Below, piece after piece: positions 22,517-34,181 of a DNA stretch of 64,000 nt. Source of the DNA: Jaltomata sinuosa (taxonomy: Eukaryota > Streptophyta > Magnoliopsida > Solanales > Solanaceae); assembly GCA_003996215.1 (NCBI GenBank), contig QJPP01001691.1, forward strand, positions 62,001 to 126,000, given 5' to 3'. Every line of letters starts with the position of its first letter. Position 1 is the stretch's first letter. Below the pieces are notes generated by a model that saw only the letters and a list, made by a program, of their open reading frames with translations, was not told where the DNA came from and did not search any database. Both the position numbers and the translations under genes were made by a program.

Positions 22517-24428
22517 TGTAACACCCCAGGAATCGAACCAACTTTCTAAGTTTGAAACTCTGAAAAATCTCATGTTCCCAGGAATTATGGGCCTAAACCA
22601 CAGACCGCAGTTTGAACCACGGGTCGTGGAATGGAACCGTGGTTTCCTTCTGTTTGTTTAGTCTCTGGTCTGAGAACCATGAGTTGGTTCTACAGACCAT
22701 GGTTCTGACTATAGTTTATCCTGTCAACTCGTGGAATCAGATCAGAGGGTTGACAGTTTCCCCCAGGATTCACGACTGGTTTCTACGACCCGTAGTTTCG
22801 ACTACGATCCATCCTATAACTCATATAACTTGTCCAGAGGACTGCATGTTTCCCAGAAACTATGGCTCAGGTCTATGAGCCGTCGTTCAGTAGATGAGTC
22901 ATCCTGTTGACTCATAGTTTACCTTCTGCAGCCTGTCTCTTTGGATAGGAATGACGGAGGGAAACCATGAGCCGTGGTTAGGTCTACGGTTCGTGGAACC
23001 CATTCGTGGTCCTTGAAAGTCAATTTTTTCCAGCTTTTTCCTAATTATGTCCCAAGGGTATTTTAGTCAATACTCACCCTTTTAACTCCTAAGTGAAGTC
23101 GTTTTGACCATTTTTAGCATGATTTCTAAACTTATTAGCCTAAGTGTCTTCTCATTACCTTATTCATCTACCAATTGGGAAAAGAACTCCTTCAAGCTCT
23201 AAGACTCAAGCTCCAAGTTCAAGTCTCCTTTTCTTTTCAATTTAAAGTGGGTTAGCTTAAATCAAGGTATGAAGGTTAATTATGGTAAATCCTACATGCA
23301 TGAAGTGATTTACGAAAATTGGGCAAATTGATAGCATTATTTCATGAATTCCAAGCAAATGCATGCCTAGTTCCTATGTTTTATGAAGGTATATGTTATT
23401 ATGAAATTGAACTAGTGCCATGCAAGTTTTCAAGTTATGAAGTATTATGCAAGACAAGACACCAGATGTGCAATCAATGATCATGAATCATTTTTCCTAA
23501 AACCAAGGTTTGTGAGTAGTATGAAGATCCGGGTTATGAACATGTTTATGAACAAGCTTGACATCTAGATATGTCACATGTATGTGAGCCTTATTCTATA
23601 TATTTTGGGAGTAGTATTTAGCACCGAGCGATGAGGGTTCTAGATAACCCAAGTCCAAAACTACGTTGCCACCATAGGTTGACCTCCGTGGCTTATGAAA
23701 GGATCCTTATGAACATGGTTCTAACATTTGCTGATTAGGACAACCTTTTGCAGTGTGGTGCATGACACTGGACTTCATGTAGCTCAGCATGGTTTATGTC
23801 GGTTAAGAGAAACTCCCGCATGTTTATTTTCAATCTAATAAGTTACATGATATTTTACTTCAAATCTTGACTTTATTTCACGTTTTATGTCCTTTATCTT
23901 GATAATTTCTTATATTATCTCTTCTATGGACGAGCTCAACTTAAGAATGTTTTAAGTATGTTTAATCATGATCATGCATATCTCTTATACTCTGTACATC
24001 TTATAGTACTGACGAATATTTTGTGCTGTATCCTCTTGATGATGCCAATTCAGGTTCCTTCCCTCAGGCACGTGGCTAGAGACCGCACGACATATCCTGT
24101 CAGTGTTGGTGAGTCCTTATTATTCGAGGTCTAGTTATAACTCTAGCTAGTTTTGATTATCTACTTTCGTACTTTGAGTTAGCTAGGGTCTTGTCCTAGC
24201 AATTCCTTATGCCATGTATAGAGTTTTTTCAGACATAGACAGTATTCGGGTCTTTTTCTAATCATGTTCCTTTTGATTTTATCTTATGTATTGAGTTATC
24301 TAATTCTTATCATGCTTCTGCCGTGTTTAATTGATATACCTGAGTTATGCTATGACCAAGGGTTAGCTTGGGGCACTTGTGGTCCCAGGTCCCATGTTAC
24401 ATCTAGGGGGTAACCTCAGAGCGTGACA
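22517..24428 (+). repeat. Element D 3' LTR, mosaic and shortened
   Basis: 1912 bp, after the purine tract CCCAAGGGGAAGATAT. The outer parts (22517-23265 and about 23820-24428) match D's 5' LTR. The middle (about 23271-23815) instead matches element A's LTR almost base for base, and about 205 bp just after the splice-donor-like site (23267) is missing. Ends AGCGTGACA, followed by ATATG. Confidence 0.88.
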
Positions 24429-24433
24429 ATATG
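24429..24433 (+). repeat. Right target-site duplication of element D (ATATG)
   Basis: Identical to 15393-15397; removing D plus one copy restores the gag reading frame of element C across the junction. Confidence 0.93.
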
Positions 24434-24855
24434 GTTAATGATTGTAGGACTGCTATGCTGGTAAGGAAATGGATATCTCCAGGTTGATGACTCATTCCCA
24501 ACAGATTGAAGAGGAAAATATCAAAGAGAGGGAAAGAGACAATAAGAGATCCAAAATAGGTAGATTTAGTTATTCTCAAAAAAGGTCAGATGGTGGTAAT
24601 CGCTCTCAGTTCAGCCAAAAATCTTCAACTCCAGCCCCATCCTCTACTAGTGCCCCAATGCCCAAGTTCAGACAGGATCAACAAGATAGGGCGCTAGGCT
24701 CTAAGTCCCCGAGTAGTGTCACTAGCGGACGTACTCATCCAGTTTGTAAGAAATATGATAGGAACCACCAAGGTGAGTGCATGGCCGGTAGTAGAAATAT
24801 TTTCGGATATGGAAAGCCAGGTCATAGGATGAAAGAGTGTCCAATGGCGTCATAG
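24429..24855 (+). pseudogene. Element C gag, 3' half
   Basis: Continues the gag split by D: MDISRLMTHSQQIEEENIKE, a basic and Ser-rich linker, then the nucleocapsid region HPVCKKYDRNHQGEC and a damaged zinc knuckle (IFGYGKPGHRMKEC; two Cys replaced). A one-base loss near 24460 puts the first codons in another frame. Ends in a TAG at 24853-24855. Confidence 0.85.
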
Positions 24856-25433
24856 AGGGGAAGGGATACTCGTCAGCAAAATCAGGCTAACTCCTAAGCA
24901 GATTCAACAGGTCACCTGACTCATCAGGGTGCCTCATCTAGTGTAGGTGGCGGTCAACACCAGAATAGACTTTATGTTATCCAACCTCGACAAGATCAGG
25001 AAGGTTCCCCCGATACGGTCACTGGTATGTTGCGAGTCTTCCATCTTGATGTATATGCATAGTTAGATCCCAGAGCCACACTTTTTTTGTGACCCCTTAA
25101 ATAGCATTAGACTTTGGTGTCAATTTAGAAATCCTCCCAGAACCTTTCTCAGTCTCTACTCCAGTTGGTGATTCAATCATAGCCAGATGAGTACATAGAA
25201 ATTGCCCAGTCACAGTCTCTCAAAAAGTCACCTCATCTAGTCTTGTAGAGTTAGACATGACTGACTTCAATGTTATACTAGGCATGAACTGGTAACATTC
25301 TTGTTATGCCTCAGTCAATTATAGAACCAGGATAGTTTGGTTCTAGTTTCCTAATGAGCCAGTCTTAGAGTGAAATGGTAGTACCTCAGTGCCTATAGGT
25401 TGGTTTATCTCTTACCTTAAGCCCAGAAAAATG
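24856..25433 (+). pseudogene. Element C protease remnant
   Basis: Recognised by alignment with B's protease: GMLRVFHLDVYA, then a stop where the active-site loop begins, LDPRATLF (Gly changed to Arg), and a decayed LGMNW for LGMDWL. Multiple stops and a frameshift near 25088. Unlike B, the protease-RT junction (KAR/PRKMISKG region, about 25427) is in frame. Confidence 0.72.
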
Positions 25434-26356
25434 ATTTCCAAAGGGTGTATCTACTATCTTGTTTGGGTTAAGGATTAAAATTCTGAGACCCCAACTCTTC
25501 AGTCAGTCCCTGTGGTTAATGAATTTCTAGAAGTGTTTCCAAAAGATCTATCCAGAGTTCCTCCCAAGTGGGAAGTTGACTTTGAAATAGATCTCCTTCG
25601 AGATACCTAGACTATCTTAATCCCATCTTACAAAATGGCTCCAGCCGAGCTAAAGAAGTTAAAAGAAAATTTGAAAGACCTTCTAGATAAGGGCTTCATC
25701 AGACCCAACATCTCTCCATGGGGTGCTCAAGTTCTTTTTGTGCATAAGAAAAATGGTTCTCTCAGGATGTGCATCGACTACCGTAAGTTGAACAAAGTCA
25801 CAATAAAAAATAAGTATCCCATTCCCAGGATTAATGACTTGTTTGACCAAATTTAAGGTGCCAGTTGCTTTTCTAAGATTAATCTCAGGTTCGGCTATCA
25901 TCAGCTCAGAGTTAGAGAGTATGACAGTCCAAAGACAACCTTCAGAACTTGGTATGGTTACTATGAATTTGTAGTTTTGATTTTTGGACGAACAAATTCT
26001 CTTGCAACTTTTATAGATTTGATGAACAAGGTGTTCAAGCAGTACTTGGAAATTTTCATTATTATTTTCATTGATGACATCCTTGTGTATTCTCAGAGTG
26101 AGGAGGAGCACGCAACTCATTTGAGGATTATCCTGCAAACTCTTAAGATCGCCAGTTATTTTCCAAGTTCAGTATGTGTGAATTTTGGTTAAAGTCAGTT
26201 GCCTTCCTTTGTCATGTGGTATCTAGTGAGAGTATCCTAGTAGATTTGCAGAAGATAGAGGCAGTGAAGAACTGGCCTAGACCCACTTCTACGACAGATA
26301 TCAGGTGCATTTTGGGTTTGGCTGGTTACTACATGAGATTTGTTGAAGGGTTTTAA
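25434..26356 (+). pseudogene. Element C reverse transcriptase
   Basis: MAPAELKKLKENLKDL, GFIRPNISPWGAQVLF, LRMCIDYRKLNKV, YPIPRINDLFDQI, then a stop (about 25854) and SKINLRFGYHQLRV, where the first catalytic Asp of SKIDLRSGYHQ is now Asn. The second box FIDDILVYS is intact (26067-26093). A one-base loss near 26145 shifts the thumb (CEFWLKSVAFL) into another frame. Confidence 0.84.
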
Positions 26357-27140
26357 TCCATAGCTACCCTATTAACCAGATTGACTCAGAAAAAGGTTAA
26401 GTTCCAGTGTTCAGATGAGTATGAGAAAAACTTCTAAGAGTTGAAAACCAAGTTGACCACAACTCCAGTTTTAACTCTGCCAGAGGGTTTAGATGGCTTC
26501 GTAGTATATTGTGATGCATCCAGAGTTGGCTTGGATTATGTTCTGATGCAGAATGGTTAGGTCATCGCTTATACCTCTAGATAGCTTAATATTCATGAAA
26601 GAAACTACCTGACTCATGATCTTGAGTTAGCCATAGTTGTAATTGCTTTAAAGATTTGGAGATACTACTTGTATGGTGTCCATGTGGATGTACTTACAGA
26701 CCATAAGATCCTCCAGTATGTGTTCACCCAGAAGAAGTTTTATCTTTGTCAGAGAACGTGGTTCAAATTTCTCAAGGATTATGATATGAATGTGCTCTAC
26801 CATTCGGGTAAAGCCAATGTAGTGGCTGATGCACTTAACATTCTATCTATGGGTAGTGTGTCACATGTGGAGAAAGAGAAGAAAGAATTAGCTAAGGATG
26901 TCCATAGGCTCACTCGCTTAGGATTTTGCCTTACAGACACATCGGAGGCCGGCGTGATAGTTCAAAATGAGTCAGAATCTTCCTTAGTGATTGAGGTAAA
27001 GGAGAAGCAAGATAGTGATCCTATCTTACTTTAGTTAAAAGGTGCAGTCCATCAGAAGAGAGTAAAAGTTTTCTCCTAAGGGGGAGATGGTGTAATTCGC
27101 TATCAGGGTCAATTATGTATTCTCAATGTAGACGAGTTGA
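26357..27140 (+). pseudogene. Element C RNase H and linker
   Basis: Connection end (KLTQ-type LTQKKVKFQ), YCDASRVG at about 26505-26528, then stops in the RNase H body. Open again from 26669 (HVDVLTDHKILQYVFTQKK, WFKFLKDYDMNVLYHSGKA, VVADALN) to a TAG at 27032-27034. The linker then reaches the integrase, with a TAA at 27143-27145 at the position shared by all four copies. Confidence 0.8.
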
Positions 27141-27950
27141 GATAATGGATCTTGACAGAGGCTCACATCTCCAGATACTCCATTTATCCCGGTGCCACCA
27201 AAGTGTACCGTGACCTACAAGAAGTCTATTGGTGAAATGAAATGAAGAGGGACATCACAAATTTTGTGGCAAAGTGTCCCAATCGTCAGCAAGTGAAAGT
27301 AGAACATCAGCAACCAGGAGGTGTGACTCAGGATATTGGCAATCGTCAGCAAGTGAAAGTAGAACATCAACAACCAGGAGGTGTGACTCAGGATATTGGC
27401 ATTCCTACTTGGAAGTGGGAAGTGATCAATATGGATTTTGTTACAGTTTTACCGTAGACTCACCAAAAACATGACTCTAGTTGGGTAATAGTAAACAGGG
27501 TGGCTAAGTCAATTCACTTTTTGGCTGTCAAGACTACAGATTCAGCAGAGGATTATGCTAGACTCTACACCTGCAAGATAGTCAGGTCGCATGGGGTTCT
27601 CTTGTCTATCATCTCAGATAGGGGTACTCAGTTTACATCCCATTTCGGGAGATCATTTCAGAAAGGTCCTGATACTCAGGTTAATCTCAGCATAGTATTT
27701 CATCCACAGATGGATAGTCAGGCAGAGCATACCATCCTGACCTTATAGGATATGTAGAGGGCTTTGTGATTGATTTTAAAGGTAATTAGGATGAGCACTT
27801 ACCTCTTATAGAGTTTGCCTATAATAACAGCTTCCATTCTAATATCCAGATGGCCCCGTATAAGGCACTTTATAGGTGAAGGTGTAGATTACCTATTGGT
27901 TGGTTTGAGATAGGTGAAGCAGCTTGATTGGATAAAATTTGGTTTATAAT
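27141..27950 (+). pseudogene. Element C integrase with internal duplication
   Basis: Zinc region (YPGATKVYRDLQEVYW, CPNRQQVKVEHQQPGG; a Cys of CPNC replaced by Arg), followed by a tandem in-frame duplication of 20 codons. The core has NMDFVTVLP, IISDRGTQFTSHF and SQAEHTI. Stops follow at about 27747 and later. The part after 27750 is badly shifted. Confidence 0.8.
27281..27400 (+). repeat. 60-bp tandem duplication inside element C integrase
   Basis: 27281-27340 and 27341-27400 differ at one base (CATCAGCAACC versus CATCAACAACC). The unit starts AATCGTCAGCAAGTGAAAGT. It keeps the reading frame and is absent from A, B and D. Confidence 0.93.
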
Positions 27951-28452
27951 GCTATGGAGAAGGTTCAACTCATTAGAGAGAGATTGAAGATAGCTTAGAG
28001 TCATCAGAAGTCTTATAAAGATGTGAGGAGAAGGGACATAGAGTTTGAGGCCGATGATTGAGTTTTCTTGAAGGTGTCACCCATGAAGGTTGTGATAAGA
28101 TTCAGAAAGAATGGAAAGCTTAGTCCCAGATATGTAGGCCCCTATAGAATTTTTCAGGAGAGTTGGAAAGCTGGCCTATAAGGTAGAATTACCCCCAAAC
28201 TTAGCATCAGTGCACCTAGTTGCATTGGTGATCCAACCATTGGAGAGTATGAGTGTGAAAGACAGTCTCACCTATGAGGAAGTTCCAGTCCAGATTCCTG
28301 ACCGTCAGGTTCACAGGTTGAGAAGCAAGGAAGTCACTTCAGTGAAAGGCCTTTGGAGGAACCAGTCCATTGAGGGAGCTACTTTGAAAGCAGAAGCAAC
28401 CATGATGACCAATTACCCTCACTTGTTTTGTTTTGAATCAGCTCCAGCTTGA
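27951..28452 (+). pseudogene. Element C integrase C-terminus and chromodomain-like tail
   Basis: Decayed KVQLIRERLK-type start (about 27957), VSPMKVVIRF near 28075, GPYRIF, then an open stretch from 28210 with SLTYEEVPVQIPDRQVHRLR, KEVTSVKGLWRNQSIEGAT and a NYPHLF ending; the stop is at 28450-28452. Several frameshifts before 28200. Confidence 0.78.
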
Positions 28453-28678
28453 GGTAATAGTCCTCTCCAGTAACTCAGTCTACTCATTTGCATTTTCTCC
28501 TCAGTTTCATGTTCCCTCAACTCTCATTTGCATTTTCAGCATGCTTTCATGTCTTCATAACTCAATTCAGTTAGAAATCAGTTTTTAGAATTCAGTTGGT
28601 AGGGATTGCAGCTCTTTCCTTCCAAACTCTGCTTGATTAGTCTTCATTTGGCGACAAATGATCCCAAGAGAGAGATAT

Positions 28679-30806
28679 TGTAACACCTCAGAAAATTCTA
28701 AGCCTAGAACCAACCCAAAAAATCCAAAGTGTGAACTGTCAAGTGACAAAACAGGAACTACAAATGGTTTCCATGGATCATTGAAGAGTCCACGGACCAT
28801 GGATGGCTTCGTGGAAAGAGTCCTGCAGATCAAACTTTCAGGTCCTGATCCAAGAGAGGGATCCATGAGCCATGGATAGAACCACGAGCCATGGTTTCCA
28901 TCCATGGAATCAGACCTGAGAGTCAAAGTTTTCCCCTAGAACCACGACCAACTTCTACGGACCATAGAAGGATACATGGGCCGTGGATGGAGGTCATGAA
29001 AATCAAACCTGCAACCTATCAAAAATGCCTAGGAACTACGATAGGGTTCCACGGCCTGTGGAACCATCCATGGACCGTGATTCCCATTCGTGGAACCCAG
29101 TTCACAAATTTTGACAATTTTTATTAAATTTTTCCAGGGGTATTGTAGACTTTTCCTACCCCTTTTAAAGGCTAAGCTATGTCATTTTAACTTGCCTAAG
29201 ACAAGTTATTAAGCCTAAAACTACCCAAACCCCTCATTGCCTCAGAATTAGATCGACACTTAGCAAAAATCGAGAAAAAATGCTTCTTTCTTCTCCAAAG
29301 CAAACAGAGGGTTCTCCAACTTCAGGCTTCAAACACCAAGGAGATTCACCGAGGGTTTTACTCTCAGGTATGTGGGATTTCATCAATGGATTTTCTTTCA
29401 CCCATTGAGTCCCTAAATTAACTCAAGTTCTTCAGTTTCAGTTCATTTTTCAGAACCTAGGGTTCCTAAGATTTTGGTGAATTCCTTTGTATTTCAGTTT
29501 CCCCATTATATATGAATCCTTATTGCATGTTTCTTCGAAGTCTAGCAATATTGTATTCTCAGAATCTTCAAATCCTTATTATATAATATTATCCTTGAAT
29601 TTTGAGCTATAATTATGAATTTCATATTTCAATCAGATTCTAAAATTATTAAGAGTAGTTCAATCTCTTAGGATGGTGAGTTATGAACACCTGATCTGTT
29701 TAGGATTTCATGCATTTTCAGTCAGATGCTCAGTTATTCAGAATTACATGATTTAAATGCTTTTAGTCATAGCATTATTTAGCATTCTCAGAAATTGAGT
29801 ACTTTGAGCTTCCAGTATGTCAAATATTATTACATATTCAGTTGGGAGTAGACTTAGTACCGAGTGGACACGGAGATAAAGGCTCACCTGTCAATTTAGG
29901 CTTAGACCTTTAGTAGCAGTCCCTAAGTTCCAGAACGATGGCGCTACCTTAGGTTCTAAAAGGTCACCCGTCAGATCAGGCTTGACACCTTAGACCTTTA
30001 TGGATATCAGATTAATGGATCCACGCCAACTAATATTCTTACCCTTGGCAAGGTATGAACACCCTCCGTACCATGGTTATAGATTGGCCCTATAATTGGC
30101 TCAACTTGGGATTTGTCGGTTAATAGTAGTTCCCACTGTTCAGACTTTGTTAGTGCATGAACTTGTAGTCAGTTATTCAGATCAGTACTGTTCAGTTGCA
30201 TATTTATCTACTTGGTCATTGCACCAGTTTACTTATTGCAGGTTTCATGCTCAGTTAATTTTTTTATTTTCAATCATTACCTCATATTTAACATATTTAG
30301 ATTAGTGCATATCCCGCATGCTTAGGACATTCCAAGTACTGACACATACTTTTGTGTTGCATTCTATCATGATGCAGGTTCAGGCGTTCAACATCCAAAT
30401 CATGCTTAGTTTGATTTTCCAGCATTCTCAGTAGCAGAGTTAGTGAGTCCTCATATTTCAAGGACAAGATTTATGTTTATTTTTATTCAATCTTTTATTT
30501 TAGTTTTCAGACTATTAGAATTAGCTAAGAGTTTGTCCCAGCAACTCATTTCAGTAGAGACTTTCATACATAGAGTCAGTTTTCAGGTTATGCAGTCGGT
30601 TTAGATTTCAGACTTTATTTATCTATATTTACATACAGAGATTATTTGTTAATATTCCCAGACTTATACTGTTACATCAATTTAGCCTCCACACATATAT
30701 TATTTTAATCAGAATATTTAGAATATGCCAGACCATGAGTTATCTTAGGGCCACTTGTAGCTCTAAGAACCATATTGCATCTAGGGAGTAGCCTCGGGAC
30801 ATGACA
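28679..30806 (+). repeat. Element C 3' LTR
   Basis: 2128 bp, TGTAACACCTC to CGGGACATGACA, preceded by CCCAAGAGAGAGATAT. Splice-donor-like CTCAG/GTATGTG at 29363-29374 and acceptor-like GATGCAGGTTCAG at 30371-30383. U3 palindrome cluster at 28750-29095. The right flank AATTT pairs with TATTT on the left. Confidence 0.88.
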
Positions 30807-30943
30807 AATTTCCTTAAGTACAAATCGTGTACTCAGTGGCTCGGTTTTCTCCTTTATATCTATTCTTTACTATTTTATAAATAGTTTATACTCTTGTTTC
30901 TACTTAGTTTTAAATACAGATTTTATTTATCACTCAAATAACA
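30807..30943 (+). repeat. Copia 5' LTR, 3' end
   Basis: Continues the LTR interrupted by element C: TTCCTTAAGTACAAATCG, GGCTCGGTTTTCTCC, and ends CACTCAAATAACA. This matches the reverse complement of 46299-46437, the 3' LTR of the same element on the other strand. No tRNA primer site of the usual type is visible after it; 30944-31193 is an AT-rich leader. Confidence 0.8.
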
Positions 30944-31193
30944 ATCTTAAGGAAATTATTGAATATATGTATTTGGTTTTAGGAGATTAAAACCATTTGG
31001 TTATCTTCTCCATTTGAATTTTTGTTCTGACTTGAAAAATATAAAAACTTCGTCAGAACTTAGAGCTTATTCTGTTGAATAATTCAAAGATATAAAAACT
31101 TCATCGTTAACTAGAAACAAGTTTAAATAAAGATATAGTCTTTATTGTTTGTATTTTTGATACTAAGTTGTTTGTCAAATTTGTGACAGAAAA

Positions 31194-31783
31194 ATGACGA
31201 ATGAAACAGAACATCAAAATGATTCTACTGAAAATAGTGTTGACCCAGCGGCAACAACTATCGCATTATCAAGTCGTACGACTGTTGCACCTGCAATGGC
31301 TACAATAGAAAAGCCAGAAAAGTTTTTGGGTATCTACTTCAAGAGATGGTAGCAGAGGATGGTTTTCTATCTCACAATTCTAAGCCAACAACACTTCATC
31401 AGTGAGGACGTTCCTGTGTTGGATTAAGGAACTCCAGATAAAGAGAAGTTCATGGTTACTGAAGCTTGAAAACATTCAGGTTTTTTATGCAAGAACTATA
31501 TAATTAGTGGCTTAGAGGATGACTTGTACAACGTCTTCAGTATTTGTAAAACTTCAAAAGAGTTGTCGAATGCTCTTGAGAAGAAATACAAAAATGAGGA
31601 TGCTAGACTAAAAAAGTTTGTGGCTGCAAAAGTTTTGGACTTTAAAATGATTGACAGCAAAATGGTCTTGTCACAAGTCCAAGAACTACAAGTCATAGTT
31701 AATGATCTCTTTGCGGAAGGTATGATAACAAATGAAGCCTTTCAAGTAGCAGTCTTCATTGAAAAGTTGCCTCCTTCGTGGAG
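31194..31783 (+). pseudogene. Copia gag, N-terminal half
   Basis: ATG 31194 (MTNETEHQND) leads into a UBN2-type copia gag: EKPEKFLGIYFKRW, ISEDVPVLD, YIISGLEDDLYNV, LEKKYKNEDARLKKFVAAK and the end FIEKLPPSW at about 31757-31781. Stops at about 31351, 31426 and 31469. The gene is cut after TGGAG by the LTR at 31784, and its continuation (RDFKNYLKHKRKEM) is on the minus strand at 51182. Confidence 0.85.
31779..31783 (+). repeat. One half of a separated target duplication (TGGAG)
   Basis: TGGAG precedes the G element end. The partner is TGAAG read on the minus strand at 51182-51178, beside the E 5' LTR. One mismatch; joining the flanks restores TCG TGG AGG GAC TTT (SWRDF) of copia gag. Confidence 0.8.
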
Positions 31784-34181
31784 TGTCACGACCCAACCTA
31801 CCAGGCTGTGCGGGCGCCTATTCTAACCCCCTAGATAGACGAACCCTTACCACCCGTCCAATAGGTAACTTGAGGAAAACAAAAATAACCATTAAATTAA
31901 CCTCATCCTTAACATGTGAAAAGCATTTCAACCTTTATGACATGAGGAAAACTTTTAATACAAACTTAAAAAATAGTGAGCAGTTTACAACTCGAAACAC
32001 CCCTCCCTAGGACCTAGTCTAAACAGGTACAAGAGCTACTACAAGATGATACAAAATGAAGAAGACACAACTCCCACCATAGAATCAAAAAGTAGGAGCT
32101 GCTGGAGAATCATCGTCATCCTGAACCTGTGAAACATCACCAACCCTGCAACCAGACTATACCAAAAGGTATAGCGAGAGTAGAATCAGTACAAACACAC
32201 GTACTGGTAGGCATCATCGGTCTACCCGAATCTACTCCTACCATCATATAAGAAAAACAGGGAAAACATGAATTTAACAATACAATCCTATCCTCCAATA
32301 ATCTCCCTTCTAACTTCCTAAGTCATACAACCATAGACTTCCCAAGTCGTACTAACCTTAGACTTCCCAAGTCTCATCACTAGCTCAACTACTAAGTCCT
32401 GACCCGGACTACCACTTGGGTTACTCTACCGATCCCTATGACCAAACATTTTAGAATGACACAACAACTGTAAATCCAGGCTCGCTACTGTCATGGAACT
32501 ACTCACAATTATCCAGACCTCTCAAGGATCCCCAAGAAACCTCCACTATAGTAATACCCACTAGTAATAAAACGGCAGGCTCTCAGTCATTCTCCTAGCT
32601 TATCAAACACCTATGAATCACCTTTATATGGCTAGGATTAGCAGAGACAACATAACCAATAACCACCCTGTATATATATATATATACATATGACCCGAAC
32701 TCACCCTGGTATCCCCTCTAAACAACACCTAAGTTTTAAATATGCAACCTGATCTACACCAAGACCAATACAGCTAATTAAATAAGATTCTCGGCCACTT
32801 AAGGACTATAAGCAACTATCACAGTTCCATAACACAACCCGGTCCACTCATGGAATCAAATACCAAATTCCACGATGCAACCAATATCAATGAAACAAAT
32901 GCAGTAAAGTAAGCCTGTATCAGGCGTTGTACCCGAGCCAACCATTAGTATATCCTGTACCAAGCATGGTGCCCGAGCTAACCATTAGTGTTATCCTGTA
33001 CCAGGCGTGGTACCCAAGCTAACCGAATGTCAATCAATCCATAGTCACAATAATGAACAATCAACTTGTAAACCAACAAGCAAACACACAGTTCAATTCA
33101 CCAGACTGTAAAACAGGACCCTTAGACATTCTTAAACAGTTTTCTAAGCAATGCATCTCATACCAATACTTAGATAAGAATACACAAACATACAACATTT
33201 ATAGGAATCGTTAACCATCACCTACTCCTCCCCCGGGTTGATAACTCAACCCAACCTCTGCCCGTAGACCAACCCATGAACCCTTTACAAACACATACCG
33301 AGCGATTTCCCTTTTTAGTATAAAGTAGTAACCACATAATTTCCAAAACTTTACCTAAACCAAAAACAGAATGGGAAAATAGCCCCCTAGCCTTTAGTAG
33401 AACCAACAACCACACTTCATTCCATTTACATCCCCAAAACCCCATCCAGGAGTTTCCCATTTCCATTACCCAAAGTTCCCAAGCATTTTCTCAGTTCTCC
33501 AAACCTTCCCTACATCCTAGTCCCTGAGCTTATCATCTTATCCTACAAAGACAACAATATAATTGTATTATACATATCACAACACCAGCCATTTAATCCA
33601 TACAATCCTAATTCACATATCACCAATACCGAATCCGCCAGACTCCATGCCCGAATGACTAAACATGGATTCTCCATTCCTCTATACGATAATTTTAGAA
33701 TGTAAATAGGTCTATCTACTCAAATAAAAACCTAACCTACCTGGATGCCAAACAGCTACAAAGGTGCATTTCAGGCTCTGTGAAGGCATTCCCTAACAAT
33801 TTCGCAGGCGCGAATTTGTGGTTTTCGCATTCCTTTAGCTAGAATTCCTCCTCCTCATGGTCCCTAAACCTTGGAGCAGCATAAGAGGGTTTTTAGGGGA
33901 ACCCTCATATGTTTTCCGACTGAGGAGGAGAATATCTTTTATTAAATCCCATCCTAAGGCTTCTTCCTCCTGTCACTCAACTATGGCGGTTACCCCTCTG
34001 CTATGGCAGTCCCACTATAGCAGAATAATTATCGCTATAGCGGAGTGACGTCAGCCTGAATTATTTATAAAAACCAAAAATTTTCCACTACGTCACCCTA
34101 CTTAAACAAACGTACTTTAAATTAGTTCACGAATAATTTGACTTTGCAATTCTTAAAGTAATGGCGGGTCTGGTCATTACA
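31784..34181 (-). repeat. Element G 3' LTR
   Basis: 2398 bp, on the minus strand TGTAATGACCAGACCC to GGTTGGGTCGTGACA. Contains three copies of the TACCAGGCGTGGTACC-type 39-bp repeat (about 32925-33025), a short (TA)n run (about 32671-32686), and a CTATAGCGG-motif cluster at 33985-34050. Visibly closer to the E 3' LTR than to the E 5' LTR. Confidence 0.86.

Larger units (their letters stand above)
15398..24428 (+). mobile_element. Element D: Tekay-like retrotransposon nested in element C gag
   Basis: A complete 9.0-kb element: LTRs 15398-17504 and 22517-24428, a mutated primer site, gag, protease, RT, RNase H, integrase, polypurine tract, flanked by an ATATG duplication. Same family as element A. 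Long stretches of pol are open (a 504-codon frame spans protease, RT and connection), so D is younger than its host C, but a deletion in RNase H and several stops leave it inactive. Confidence 0.95.
12449..30806 (+). mobile_element. Element C: Tekay-like retrotransposon carrying element D
   Basis: Both LTRs (12449-14554 and 28679-30806), the primer site and a full but broken gag-pol are present. Element D splits gag at 15397/24429. Without D it is about 9.3 kb. Probable target duplication: TATTT at 12444-12448 and AATTT at 30807-30811, one mismatch; removing C rejoins the copia LTR. C shares LTR-end sequence and pol motifs with B more than with A/D. It has the most stops of the four, in keeping with its being older than D. 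Confidence 0.88.

Noticed and set aside
32671..32690. (TA)n run as a promoter TATA box, also near 52674 and 58438
   Set aside because: It is a short microsatellite in the distal LTR with varying context; nothing else supports a promoter there.
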